From the NCBI GenBank assembly GCA_032622095.1, contig CP136069.1, positions 89,144,618 to 89,208,617 on the forward strand: a stretch of 64,000 bases of DNA. The letters run 5' to 3'. This document shows, piece after piece, positions 1-12,896 of this stretch (position 1 is the first letter of the stretch; the number at the start of each line of letters is the position of its first letter). The DNA comes from Siphonodentalium dalli (Eukaryota; Mollusca; Scaphopoda; Gadilida; Siphonodentaliidae). Made by a program: the position numbers and the translations under genes. The notes under the pieces are model-generated. The model was not told the DNA's origin, did not search any database, and saw nothing but the letters and a program-made list of their open reading frames with translations.

Positions 1-710
1 AATTTATTGTGCTTCATAAATACATTAGAAATGAATTAAGAGCAAATATAATTAAATAGGATAATTACATTAGTGGCGGATCACTTTGATGTATACCATA
101 GAACATGCTATATAATATACAGATGGCAAATGTTCAGAAATTGGTACGAGTATCTCATAGTGGTTGCAAACTGCGTTCTGTATTTATGCCGCACCACAAG
201 GAAAATTCCAAATTACAGTATTGTTTACAAGAATTCAACAAAAGAAATTCCCGGTCAGCGTGAACCCCAGATTACATGATTTGGCGACTGCTGCTGTGAG
301 TCAATTTCGCTTTTCATACCTATGGTATATCATACAATTTTCTCTGAGGAATTATATTCATGTTTAGCATGATAATGGCTCACAGAAGTTGCCCAAATCA
401 TGTGATCCAGCTTCCATGCTGCTGGGAATTTTGGACAATTGTTTGGCCATTTCCATCATATGGCTAATTTAGGTAATTGCTATATTTTATAAGATCTCAA
501 AGCTCTATAAATTATTAAAAGGGCGGCTGATATCGATGGGGGTATGGTCAAGATAATGTGAATGGATCATGGAGAAGATGGTGCTTCCAATGAGGGCCAC
601 CATTGTAGTATAAACATGGATTTTGCAACACAACAGCTCATCCGTACGATACTTTATTCACTAGATAAATTTGGGAGCACACTCGTTGAACCGAAAGCCA
701 ACAAGGCAAG
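1..710. other. No gene recognised
   Basis: AT-rich sequence without long frames, splice-site pairs or inverted repeats that I can see. Confidence 0.5.
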
Positions 711-1310
711 TTCCACAAAATGTGTATGTGTGCTTCACATTTATGTACTGCCCGATTATGCACTGTGAGGAAATTTTTCACGAGTCCTCTAGCTCTCTGT
801 TGCAAGATGTTCATATCATTTTTTACTTGATGTGCGAGTACAATGTAGCTGCAGCCATTTTGTGATACTCTTCCTTATCTGGTCTGGTCGAGCAACAAAC
901 GATCTTCCATAAACGTGGACATTTTTGATGCACTGCTTCGCCACATTGTCACTTCGCCACTGGTTGCAACTAGTAGATGTACTGATTCACTGCATTGTCA
1001 CTGAATCACTCTGAATCACTGCATTGTCACTGAATACTCTAAATGTGCACCAGTCCACAAAATTTGTATGTGTGCTAATCAGAATACATCATGATCAAAA
1101 TATGGGCATTTTCGATGTTCTGCTTCGCCACATTGTCACTGAATCACTGCTGTGGTATAATTTGGATTGTCGCTGAATAACTCTGAGTCACTCGAAATGT
1201 GCACCAGTCCACAAAATGTGTATGTGTGCTAATCCGATTACATCATGATCAGAATATGGGCATTTTCGATTCACTGCTTCACCACATTGTTACTGAACTG
1301 AATGACTCCA
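711..1310. repeat. Degenerate tandem repeat, period ~154 bp
   Basis: gtgcaccagtccacaaaat at 1045 and 1199, each followed by tgtatgtgtgctaatc, gggcattttcgat and gcttcgccacattgtcactg-like words; an older copy of parts at 711-960. Confidence 0.6.
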
Positions 1311-1904
1311 AATTTGCACTTGTCCTCCAATTTAGTCTAAATCTCCTTTGGAAATATTTCTATCTGGTATCGTTGTATTTTATTGGTTGTAACTATCATG
1401 TCCGCTCCGACTTTCTATACTAACACTTGCTCCCTGTCTATACTGCGTCCACAATGGCATTGAAAACAATTGAATCATCGACAAGAAATCTACAAAAAAA
1501 ACACGTCGTTTCATGAAATAAACATGTGGGGCGAAGTTTTAATTTCCGGGTCGCTTGTGGCCTCGAAAAAAGTCATTAAAACAATAAAAATAAGTCTTGT
1601 GTGCATTTAATTAACCATGTGTCTGATACAAAGTCCACCTTGATTATGTTTTCGAACGCATCTGGGCAATGGGAGTGTCAAGAAACGCACATTCAAAACA
1701 ATTAAATGCTATTAAATTCAATTGTAATCCTAAGCGGGCACCTGCACGTAAATAATCTCACGACATAGCTTTCGCGTAAATCAGCCCAATCAAACAAAAC
1801 TATATCTGGTTTTCACAAAGGCATATGTTGCAGTTTTGGCGCAACCCAAAATCGGCTGCTTGTATGGGAAAAAAAGTTTCTATTCCGACATATTAAACAT
1901 TATT
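1311..1904. other. No gene recognised
   Basis: Unique-looking AT-rich sequence up to the first AGCTCAAC element; nothing supported. Confidence 0.5.
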
Positions 1905-4900
1905 AGCTCAACTTTACTTTGTAAAGTTTGAGCTATTGCCATGGCTTGGTATCCGTCGTCCGTGTGTGCGTGTGTGTGTGCGTGATGCGTCAACAATTTC
2001 CTTTAGCACGGGCTACAGTTCGTACCTTTGGTCCGATTATTATGAAATTTGTCATGGATGTTGACATTGACATGTAGATGGGAACGAGTCATTTTGGGGT
2101 CATTCGGAAAAAAAACAATGCCGCCAGTGGCCATCTTGGATTTCAAAATTCAATACATTAGCATGGGCTACAGGCCGTACCGTTTGTCTTGTTGTCATGA
2201 AATTTGTCATGGATGTTAATATTGACATGTCGATGGGAACGAGTAATTTTGGGGTCATTTGGCCAAAAAACATGGCCGCCGGCAGCCATCTTAGATTTTA
2301 CTCTTTGCATGACTAAATCCTTTGACACCGGCTACAGGTCGTACCTTTGGTCAGATCATCATAAAAATTTTCATGGATGTTAACAATGACATGTAGATGG
2401 GAACGAGTCTTTTTTTGGTCATTCGGGCAAAAAACATGGCCGCCAGCAGCCATCTTGGATTTTACTCTTTGTATGACTGAATCCTTTAGCACGGGCTACA
2501 GGTCGTACCTTTAGTCTGATCATCATAAATTTTTTTATGGCTGTTGAAATTGTAATGTAGATGGGAACAAGTCATTTTGGGGTCATTCGGATGAAAAACA
2601 ATGGCCGCCAGTGGCCATCTTGTATTTCAAAATTCAGTCCATTAGCACGGGCCACAGGTCGTACTGTTCATCTGATCATCATGAAATTTGTCATGGATGT
2701 TAATATTGACATGTAGATGGGAATGATTAATTTTGGGGTCATTCGGCCAAAAAACATGGCCGCCAGCAGCCATCTTTGATTTTACTCTTTGTATGACTAA
2801 ATCCTTTAGCACGGACTACAGGTGACACTCCACAGTTTCTGCAGGGATTGGTGCAAAAATAAAGGGGCACCAATTCAATGAAAAATAACTGAAATGTGAT
2901 CCCACAACACATATACAATGTATACATACCTGGGTTGAGCACATACTAGGCTTAAAGATTTTGGTACAGAATTGTCATTTTAATGGGGGTAGCAAGAGTT
3001 ATGCCCCTTGATTGTGTGCCTGAAAAATGAAATTTTGATGCAAAAATGGCCAAAATAAGCGATTTTCAGGCCCATGGGACACAAAAACCAGACAATCTAT
3101 GGTATAGCCGCCTATGTTGTCTGGAAGAACACTGTTTCCTCACAAAAATATAAAAAAAATTCAAACTTCTCACCACTGTAATTCTTTTAAAAATATTTTT
3201 CATGCAGATGACAAATTTTAGGTGCTAAAAAGTCACGCTGGTGTCTGGAGCCACTGTTTCGCAGAAATCGCTACTACTTCATACTGGTGGGGTCAAGGTC
3301 ACCTGAAACAATATTTTTCAAAACTCAAAGACATCCTCTAAAAATCCACAAATTCATAACTAACCTTCTCTCAATAAACATACCACACCCATGGTGACAG
3401 AAAACACTGGTACTCTATTCTAAGAAATTTACCCCTACTGATCATTCGAAACTGTGGAGTGTCACCACAGGTCGTACCTTGAGTCTGATCATCATGAAAT
3501 TTTTTATGGCTGTTGAAATTGTAATGTAGATGGGAACGAGTCATTTTGGGGTCATTCGGATGAAAAACATGGCCGCCAGTGGCCATCTTTGATTTCAAAA
3601 TTCAATCCATTAGCACAGGCTACAGGTCGTACCTTTAGTCTGATCATCATGAAATTTGTCATGGATGTTAACAATGACATGTAGATGGGAACGAGTCATT
3701 TTGAGGTCATTCGGCCAAAAAACATGGCTGCCAGCAGCCATCTTGGATTTTACTCTTTGTATGACTAGATCCTTTAGCACAGGCTACAGGTCGTACCTTT
3801 AGTCTGATCATCATAAAATTTGTCATGGATGTTAACAATGACATGTAGATGGAAACAAGTCATTTTGAGGTCATTCGGCCAAAAAACATGGCCGCCAGCA
3901 GCCATCTTGGATTTTACTCTTTGTATGACTAAATCATTTAGCACGGGCTACAGGTCGTACTTTTAGTCTGATCATCATAAAATTTGTCATGAATGTTAAT
4001 AATGACATGTAGATGGGAACGAGTCATTTTGGGGTGATTCGGCCAAAAAACATGGCCACCAGAAGCCATCTTGGATTTGACTCTTTGTATGACTAAATCA
4101 TTTAGCACGGGCTACATGTCGTACTTTTAGTCTGATCATCATAAATTTTGTTATGGCTGTTGAAATTGTAATGTAGATGGGAACGAGTCATTTTGGGGTC
4201 ATTTGGATGAAAAACATGGCCGCCAGTGGCCATCTTTGATTTCAAAATTCAATCCATTAGCACAGGCTACAGGTCGTACTGTTCGTCTGATCATCATAAA
4301 ATTTATCATGCATATTAATATTGACATGTAGATGGGAACGATTAATTTTGGGGTCATTCGGCCAAAAAACATGACCGCAGCAGCCATCTTGGATTTTACT
4401 CTTTGTATGACTAAATCCTTTAGCACGGGCTACAGGTCGTACCTTTAGTCTGATCATCATAAAATTTGTCATGGGTGTTAGCAATGACGTGTAGATTGGA
4501 ACGAGTCATTTTGAGGTCATTCGGACAAAAAACATGGCCGCCAGCAGCCATCTTGGATTTTACTTTTTGTATGACTAAATCATTTAGCACGGGCTACAGG
4601 TCGTACTTTTAGTCTGATCATCATAAAATTTGTCCTGGATGTTAACAATGACATGTAGATGGGAACGAGTCATTTTGGGGTCATTCGTCCAAAAAACATG
4701 GCCGCCAGCAGCCATCTTGGATTTTACTTTTTGTATGACTAAATTCAATCCATTAGCATGGGCTACAGGTCGTACCTTTAGTCTGATCATCATAAAATTT
4801 GTCATGGAAGTTAACGATGACATGTGGATGGGATATAATCATTTTGGGGTCATTCGGCCGAAGACATGGCCGTCAGCAGCCATCTTGGATTTTACTTTTC

Positions 4901-5021
4901 TCTTCATGTCTATAAACTAGTATTAGACATTCAACTTTCTACATTCCTAATCGCTCCATTGACTGTAATACATTAAATTATTCCCTTTCCAAGTTGAGCT
5001 ACAGTGTCATTGACACTTTCA
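1905..5021. mobile_element. AGCTCAAC-family element (Helentron-like), copy a, with ~160-bp tandem array
   Basis: Starts AGCTCAACTTTACTTTG, whose inverse CAAAGTAAAG.. recurs within 30 bp (left hairpin). A TG-rich microsatellite follows, then tandem ~156/164-bp units each holding gctacaggtcgtacc, gacatgtagatgggaacgag and catggccgccagcagccatc. It ends AAGTTGAGCT (inverse of the start), a hairpin agtgtcattgacact and TTTCA. Asymmetric inverted ends plus a 3' hairpin plus internal tandem repeats fit Helentron-derived (pearl/HINE-type) elements; that class is inferred. A GGTGACAC element is inserted at 2821-3466. Confidence 0.75.
2821..3466 (-). mobile_element. GGTGACAC TIR element, copy 1 (inverted relative to copies 2 and 3)
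   Basis: 646 bp bounded by GGTGACACTCCACAGTTTC and its inverse GAAACTGTGGAGTGTCACC. It interrupts the host unit ...gctaca|ggtcgtacc, with ACA on both sides (3-bp target duplication). One end keeps a reading frame similar to that in copies 2 and 3 (SRSP..., HKFI, TDHSKLWSVT), with one stop codon here. Confidence 0.82.
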
Positions 5022-5444
5022 TATTGTTATTGAATAGCATTTCAACTTCTAACCTATGATTTAAAAAATTGAAGTTTTAGTATATTAATGCTGTTTTTAT
5101 GTTTTTTTTTATACATGACACACGGAGTAATTGTCGAAGTATTTACGTCGACGTTGCACATCTTATTTCTGTATCCTCACGATCATGGCTTGTGTTTTGT
5201 TTACATTGGTTACTATTTGTGATCACGTGTCAACAACAGTTAATAAGATTTTTACAATACTGGAATCAATTTTATATTGCATTTCCACATTTTATTGAAT
5301 TTCGTTGGTACATTATTAAATGCAAATAAGTAGAAGTTGGTTAACCCTTTGCTAGTGATTGGGGAAACGTGAAGGTAATTCGGGAAATCGAGGTTACGAC
5401 GTCAAATTTCATACAAAATCTTCGCGGTGTTTTTGTTGATAAAA

Positions 5445-5905
5445 TATTGGGGATAATTTTATTTAACGATGTTAAAGTATGGTACGCATTCATATGGCCA
5501 TGAACTAGAGTGATTAGTGCACATGTAGATGTGAAAATTTAAAGGAATTCACGCGTAAAACGATCTCATTATTTTATTAGAAAGTGATTGCTAACAGTTA
5601 AGAAATTACGGCGACTGTGTTGCCTTACCGTCTTACGTAATACACAACTCAATCGACGACGTTTTCTGTTTTGCACATTTATATGTTTATATATGCAATA
5701 TATAATGGGGGGATAATTTTGTTTAACGATGTCCAAGTATGGTACGCATTCATGTGGACATGAACTAGAGTGATTGGTGCACACGTACATGTAGATGTGA
5801 AAATTTAAAGAAATGCACTGCAAAACGATCTCTTTATTTTTATTTGAAAGTGATTGCTAACAGTAAAGAAATTATGCAATTTATGGCGACAGTGTTGTCT
5901 CACGC
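5445..5905. repeat. Diverged tandem duplication, period ~260 bp
   Basis: ggataattttatttaacgat ... agaaattacggcgactgtgt recurs from 5711 (ggataattttgtttaacgat ... tggcgacagtgttgtc) with small indels. Confidence 0.65.
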
Positions 5906-7779
5906 AGTACCGTACACAACCAAATCTCCGCCATTTTGTTGTTTTAAAATATTTCTGTTGATAAATTGAACACCATAATAAGATAAATTTTCGGAAATTA
6001 CCAGCTGAAATTACAGCAATAAAATTCAGAATCTGATAAATTTCAATGTGAAATTGATTTTAATTCTATGCAACGAATCAGGGTCAAGAAAAATCCGGAA
6101 AGATACTTACCAACTCCATAGTGTCTCCTTGTTCTCCATCGTCAGACGGAATATATGATCAAACAAACCATCTTACCTGCTCTTCCCGTACTAAGTATGA
6201 ATTAAATTTAATATTTTTGCACATTGCCTAATGGGGGACTTGACTTTCATAAACATGAAAATGAATTGTTACCAATTAATTAAAATAAAAAAAACCCATC
6301 CATGCAGATAAACAAGAGCCACCATAAGATTTAATAATACATTTTTTCCTATAACTGTAACGTTACCAGAAAGTTATGTTGGCTGGGATGACGACGTTAG
6401 ACATATTACTGTTGGGTAAAGGGTTAAGTTATACCCCTAGGATATTTGGAAATTCTATATATACTAGTACTACATGTAGTAACGTTGTTAACCCAACACA
6501 GATATATACTACTGTAGTATATATCTGTGTCGGGTCAACAACTGAGCTAAAGTTTGTCTCATATCGAGTGCCAATGGATTGTAATGATCTGTATCAGAGT
6601 ACTGACTATGGCAAATGGTCTGAAGCAATTACAAATACATGTCGTATATCTTTTTGAAGGGATTGTTTTATTTATCATATATCCGACCCAGGGTCTGACA
6701 CAGATGCGATATAAGATTCCCCAATCCGCATCCTGTTTAAGAGTTCATTCAGAATACAAATCGGTTTTTCTTAGACAAGACACCTGATCATATCTATACA
6801 TGTATATGGCATAATTGCCTGGTATTAACCTGCAATGCAACTTGTACATGTAAATTCACAGTACCCTTGGTACCGGTATATGTACTGGCCACAAAAGATT
6901 ACGCCATATACAATGTAAGGGGGGGGGGGGTAATAACCCACCCGTCTGACATCACCGGACTATGTGCTATTGAGTGGTACATTTCAATCTATCGGGGACT
7001 GTGGGACATGTATGTCTTTTTATAATTTCATGTGGGAGACATTTTCCATACATGTACCTCCTCATTTTGTGTACATTTGGTAAACAGAAGTCTGTCCCAC
7101 CTCTTTGCGTTGTTCATTCATTTCTTTAGGTGTGAACTGCATATATAAAGACAATGAAAATTTCACATCTTCCATAATGATTATATATAATCAATTTTCT
7201 CCTAAGTATTAGGGGCTACACTAATTAATGTATTTCTATCTGAATTTTAAAACTGATATGCTGTGTCAAACATGAAATTTCAATCTCTTTAAATTGTGTT
7301 GGTCCAAAGTTGGACTGAGGTTGAGTCCCCGACAATGTTCACGGTATAACCGTATAACATTACACCCCCTCCCCACCGATCGTTACACCCCTGCCTACAA
7401 TTATCAGATACATGTAGTATATACCGGTATAAAACAATGGATTTGATGAAAGAATATTAATTGAAAGATTAATTTATATTGAAAAGAGAATATAAAATCT
7501 AAGACTAAACAGTTTTAATATCACAAATAAACTTGGCCAAGCACTTCATGATGACATGAACCTGGCAGTAGCATTGCCACATTGTCAAAACTTCCTTTCC
7601 AGTAAATTCCACACAGTGGGTTAGTGGGTTTCATCAATCAATCAACAACAAAAATAAACAAATCAAAATATTAAATCAAGATTGGGTACTTGAAATAAAA
7701 TCTCAATTTATTATTATTGTAATCTAGAGTAAATTTGTTTAATGTGAGATATGGAACACATGGAAAACGCCATGTATTT
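5906..7779. other. No gene recognised; includes palindrome and G10 tract
   Basis: Only the 6487-6539 palindrome and a G10 tract near 6920 stand out. Short frames at 6376-6787 overlap the palindrome and look incidental. Confidence 0.5.
6487..6539. repeat. Near-perfect 53-bp palindrome
   Basis: acacagatatatactac, one T, then its exact inverse, extended by gttaaccca / cgggtcaac with two mismatches. Confidence 0.7.
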
Positions 7780-8280
7780 GGACGACGTCAACAGCGCAAC
7801 ACGTGGATTTGTTGACAAAACGCGAATGCGCGATCATATATTGAGGCCAAAAATACAAAAACCGCTCCAGAGCGCGCGCTAAATATCGATATATTCTTGA
7901 AGATAAGGATCTCGGGATCATGTTTATGAAAGAAATTATCGTCGTTTGGCGTCGTTAATGTGTTTTATGCCCTCTGAAGCTGCGCGTATAGCTAAAGTTT
8001 GCACGAAAATAGGCAACGTTCTCGTACTTTACAGCGATCAAACGAGAACAATTTGCATAAAAAAATATTTTTTTCGAACGTGACACGATAGGTCATGTAT
8101 TCCAAGATTATGCAAATTTTTTATTTCCACATGATTCCATTGGTTAGTCACTCACAGCAACCAGCCAATAAGCCGCAACGAGAGCCTTCGAGATCTTAAA
8201 ATTCAAAATGGCGGCAGTCATGTGTAAACAACAAGGTCACCGGGACCGCTGTATTCCATGCGTTCTCATATTTAACACTT
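7780..8280. promoter_or_regulatory. CpG-rich promoter-like patch
   Basis: CpG density rises sharply against AT-rich flanks (gcgaatgcgcgatc, agcgcgcgct, ctgcgcgtat). It holds an octamer ATGCAAAT (8110-8117), an inverted CCAAT (8148-8152), a direct CCAAT (8164-8168) and a YY1-like AAAATGGCGGC around 8205-8215. From the ATG at 8208 a 45-codon frame is open but unrecognised. It could be a transcription start, perhaps of an upstream PRPF38B 5' exon, or a transposon end (ATGGCGGC is common in the repeats here). Confidence 0.3.
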
Positions 8281-8593
8281 GTATTAAAAACAAACCTTTG
8301 CAACAGAAAATGATAATCCTAGAACCCATGAACATAATAAGCTGAAAAACAATGACATTCAGCATATTTAACTTGATATACTGGTGAGGTAAAGTTTGAT
8401 AATTTAGCATTGTGCAGAATGGGGGAAACGTGATTACGTTGTTCGATTCCCATCGCTAATTTGAAGTAGGCACTAGTGTCATTTTAAAGGGACATGAAAA
8501 CAATATACAAACCTTTTTATAGTAACTACAAGATCAAACTCAGTACTACAGTAGGTGTTTCTTTGATACTGCTAGTACTAGTAGTTCTACTAG

Positions 8594-11500
8594 TAGTGTG
8601 GTCGTCAGAGGGTTCGACCCGGAAGAAATTGGTATAGAAGCGGTTTTGGTGTCATTTGACGCGGGAGAATCTCGTGTATAACATATCCAAAATCCGCTAA
8701 AATCCGCTTTGGGCAAAATTCAGGATCCAAGATGGCGTCCAACATGGCTGCCGTTAGTCAAAAGATACTCTGACTGAGATTAATTCGATAACAGTGAGAA
8801 CAAATGTTGTCATATGTATACAAATGTATACATTTTTGCAAAGGCAAAATGTTATGCCACCTGTTTGTGGCAAAAATGGAACCCATCGTCCCAGATGGTC
8901 GCCAAAATGGCGGCCTAAACTCGAACATTTGAAGTTTTTGCCTAATATCTTAAAGATAAATTCCTGTTGTTTGATAATGGTTCAGACTGGCGACATTGAT
9001 TAGTCATATTCATGTTAATTCATCATTGGAGCAATGAAAGATACCATAAATGGGGTCCCAGACTCATCTACACCCTCAAAAATTTGATTTTACAGAACGC
9101 GGTATAAAATTCCACAAAACTCTCCATTGTGATTACAGTCATATATCAACAAGAAATGGACAGAACTGTACAATTTAAGTTGGGCATACCAATATCTATA
9201 AATACTCCAATTCAATGAAACCCAAATTGGCGCTTTGTCTCAAAATGGCTGCCAAAATGGCGGTCAAAATATGGAAAATGGCGGATATTGATCACAGTGT
9301 CATTCAATCCATTATAAGTAGTGGTTGATGAATAAAATTGACTAAATAAATACGAATGTATACCTCTTTCTGATGCCATTATGCTAGCTCTATGTAAAAA
9401 CTTAAAAATCAGTACCAAAAATGGCCACCCGATGTGAAAAATACTATTTTCTATCACTTCTGTTTATCACTTGTTGCTCTCTGAACTGGGACACAATGGG
9501 TATATTCTTTCAATGATCGTGTCAACTGATCATTACAGCAATGACATTTCTAATAGATTAGATCATAGTTTACTCTGGTCCTTCACTAATAAGTTATAAC
9601 GAATGTGGTATGAAATTTAACCAAAATCGACTTTGGGGTTCTGGTCACATTTGATATTTAGGGATGAACAGATCTTGTCTACAAAATAATTGATCGTTTC
9701 TTTTATTTGTGAACATTCCATCTCAAATAGACCAAAAGAAACAATAAATTTTATCTAATATGGTTCCAAAACGAAAATGGTAGACTCTGCCCAGCTTATC
9801 AAATAATGGAAGTTGTGAGTGGTGGATGCAGTTGATAGTTGGCTCATATACATGTATGTGGCTCATATACATCAAAACTATTTATTTTCAATCTTTTGGT
9901 TGCTTCCCGCGGGTTGACAAAATCTCGACTCATCAGTGCTATAATGTCGTATATCCATTTTGGCGGCAAATGAGTATTTGATACCATTCGAATCGTGAGA
10001 AAAAATCCAATCCGATGGGCCAAACTGTCCTTGCATTGGATGACAAATATTCGCACAAACCAGTGAAGCAAATGTCGTATATCCAGCGATCTTTACAATT
10101 ATTCGTGCTATGATGTCGTATGTCCAACAGCAGCCAATCGGACGCTTCATGTTGTCCACGTGACTTCTGTTTTGTGTTTGTGAATTCTAAAATGTGTGCT
10201 ATATGGCAGTATCTCCATGTTAGTCACGTGATCATTTGGTGATTTAAATTTTGTGATTGTTCCACACATTTCTGTATGATGATGCACATGGGTGAATTTT
10301 CATAGTGTAGAATAGGCACTTTTTAGTTCATAGACACATGCGATTGCCACCATATTTAGCTTAATCTGCATTTATTAGCACAACTTCATTATAGCACGGA
10401 AACGAATCGTCGCTGGCATGTCATATATCCAAACAAGCTATTGCTTTTTAAAAGAAAACGAGGGAATAAACAGAAAACAATATGTGGTTCAATGAACAGC
10501 TAATGTCAGTTTTCATTGGGATAAATACAACAATACGTCATGCTTTGTCAACATTAGGAGAAATGTTGTCTAAAAACTTCAACCTTCATTTTCTCGGAAA
10601 GTTGAAAATGTGGGTTACATTATAGCACTGATGCGACGAAATATTAACTATTCGGGCTCGGCCATCATTTTCAAGTTTCAAGCTGGAACTAAATGTAGCC
10701 CATGGATTCCCCATTCGACATGTAAGAAAAGTAGTTTTACTCTAATCTCTTCCCAGATATCAACTCTCCGGTAAATGGTGATCTCTTATGTTCTAGAAAA
10801 TACGTGTGCCAAATACATATATGTATGAAGAAACTATCCCCATACATTGTTTACACATCGACTCCGTAAGTATGTGGAGGTTTTCTTGGACAAGCGGGAT
10901 TTTCAAACCTCGACACCGTCCGTACAAACAATAAAAGTTAATAGGAAATGACTTGGATGTACGTCGTCCGCATGAAATAGTCTTCGTGTCATTAATTTGC
11001 ACATATTTCGTGCTCTGATGAGCATGGATGAACGCCTTATATGGCAGTTTGATTGTCTAATATCCGGAAAATAACATGTTCATTGTTCACATTTCTTAGA
11101 CAAACATGTTGTTAATCACCATGTTCATGTGGCATTTCTATCCAATGACAACCTTGAAATGCCAGTTAATCAAGCTAAATGGTTGATACCTTTACGCCTA
11201 CGGGTCAAATCCAGCCGTGACGCACATTGTGTCTACATATCATTGATGAAATTCACTAAATGTGTAGAAGATATAGGTGCGTCTATATATGTACTAGAAT
11301 GTTTCTATCCACATGTATATACCCACAATCGCATGACACGGAATTGTCACATAAAGTGTGAAGGGTATACAATGTACGTGCGAATTTTCATTTTTCCTCT
11401 TGATATTGAAGAAAATAATTTTACTTTGAAACTCCCCAGCTCCGATAACCAACTTGCCCACCAATTAAGTAAACCCCAGATTATTCGCTTTTCCCTCCTG

Positions 11501-12896
11501 TCCTTTTCACTTTCGCCAGCACTGGAAAACCTATTATAGCCTGATGCTTCCGGACTACCACCGATGCCCATATATTTGATGTTCCGAATAGTCATTATAA
11601 GTAGAAATGTTGACACTGTGTTTTCAAATAATCCAGATTCGTAGCAATTTAATTTCTTTTTAATTAATTTCCAGATAGTCCCTCGTAATAAGTGGACATC
11701 GTGTTGGATCCTGCAGTAGATACTGCTTAGTTGGAACATTTCGGGTTGAACTGATTGTGGTAGTAGATTATTGGCAACATGTTTAATAGGTCTGTCATCG
11801 TTAGCTCACAAGTGTTGTTTCGGCTTTCCTCTGAGCAGAACTTAAATTTCGACAATTTTCGGTGGCCATTTTGGTAGCCATCTTAGCATTTTGAATCGTG
11901 ATTGGCTACTCATACCCACAAAAAACATTGATTTCAATCAATGATGTGTATTGGTGCCGAATTGGCGTTTTGTCGAATGGGTTTTCGTGAATAACTACAT
12001 ATTTGACATTTTCATTATTATTGGCGACCATGTTGGACGCCATCTTGAATTCTGTATTTTCCCCAAAGCGGATTTTAGCGGATTTTGGATATGTTATACA
12101 CGAGATTCTCCCGCGTCGAATGACAACAAAACCGTTTCTTTACCAATTTCTTCTGGGTCTAACCCTCTGACGACCATTCTAAATATCTGCCATTTTCCAT
12201 ATTTTGACCGCCATTTTGGCAGCCATTTTAAGACAAAGCGCCAATTTGGGTTTCATTGAATTGGAGTAATTATAGATAATGGTATGCCCAACTTACATTG
12301 TACAGTTCTGTCCATTTCTTGTTGATATACGACTGGAATCCCAATGGCGATTTTTGTGGAATTTTATACCGCGTTCTGTAAAATCAAATTTGTGAGGGTG
12401 TATATGAGACTGGGACCCCATTTATGGTATCTTTCATTGCTCCGATGATGAATTAACATGAATATGACTAATCAATGTCGCCAGTCTGAACCATTATCAA
12501 ACAACAGGAATTGATCTTTAAGATATTAGGCAAAATTTCAAATTTTCGAGTTTAGGCCACCATTTTGGCAGCCATCTGGGGCGAGGGGTTCCATTTTTTC
12601 TATAGATATGTGGCATAATACTTTACCTTCGCAAAAATGTATACATTTGTATTAATATGGCAACATTTGTTCTCATTATGTCGAATTAATCTCAGTCAGA
12701 ATCTCTTTTGACTAAAGACGGCCATGTTGGACGCCATCTTGGATCCTGGATTTTGCCCAAAGCAGATTTTAGCTGATTTTGGATATGTTGTAGCAGAGAT
12801 TCTCCCGCGTTGAATGACACCGAGATCGCTTCTATACCAATTTCTTCTGGGTTGACCCCTGTTTTTGCGTACCACGACCACACTATAGTACTACTA
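8594..12896. mobile_element. Large inverted-repeat element with ~700-bp arms
   Basis: The left arm 8594-9288 and right arm 12180-12896 are inverse copies along their length (agtgtggtcgt, ttcttctgggt, gattctcccgcg, gccaccattttggc words). Near 11860-12178 an extra copy of the terminal ~150-300 bp precedes the right arm. The interior (9290-11830) has no recognisable transposase; two overlapping opposite frames (11129-11539 +, 11347-11739 -) are unassigned. Probably a non-autonomous or gutted DNA transposon; target duplication is obscured by an actagtagtact-rich flank. Confidence 0.65.
9938..10430. repeat. Dispersed short motif ATGTCGTATATCC (four copies)
   Basis: gctataatgtcgtatatcc at 9938, aatgtcgtatatcc at 10071, gctatgatgtcgtatgtcc at 10107 and ggcatgtcatatatcc at 10415, same strand, inside the 8.6-12.9 kb element. 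Confidence 0.5.

Noticed and set aside
4199-4920. Several frames of 75-96 codons in both directions (MAAGGHVFW..., SHLHVNI... type)
   Set aside because: They are translations of the ~160-bp tandem unit; the same peptides recur in every array (2739, 3371, 19808, 20566, 56304, 58948) with frames broken at random.
1905-5021. CRISPR-like repeat array
   Set aside because: Units are 156-164 bp, contiguous and without unique spacers; eukaryotic mobile-element array.
8605-8620. tRNA B-box-like GGTTCGACCC
   Set aside because: No A box or cloverleaf around it; it lies in the end of the large inverted-repeat element.
11129-11739. Two overlapping opposite frames of 136 and 130 codons
   Set aside because: No recognisable domain, opposite strands share the same bases, inside a transposon interior; not enough to call a gene.
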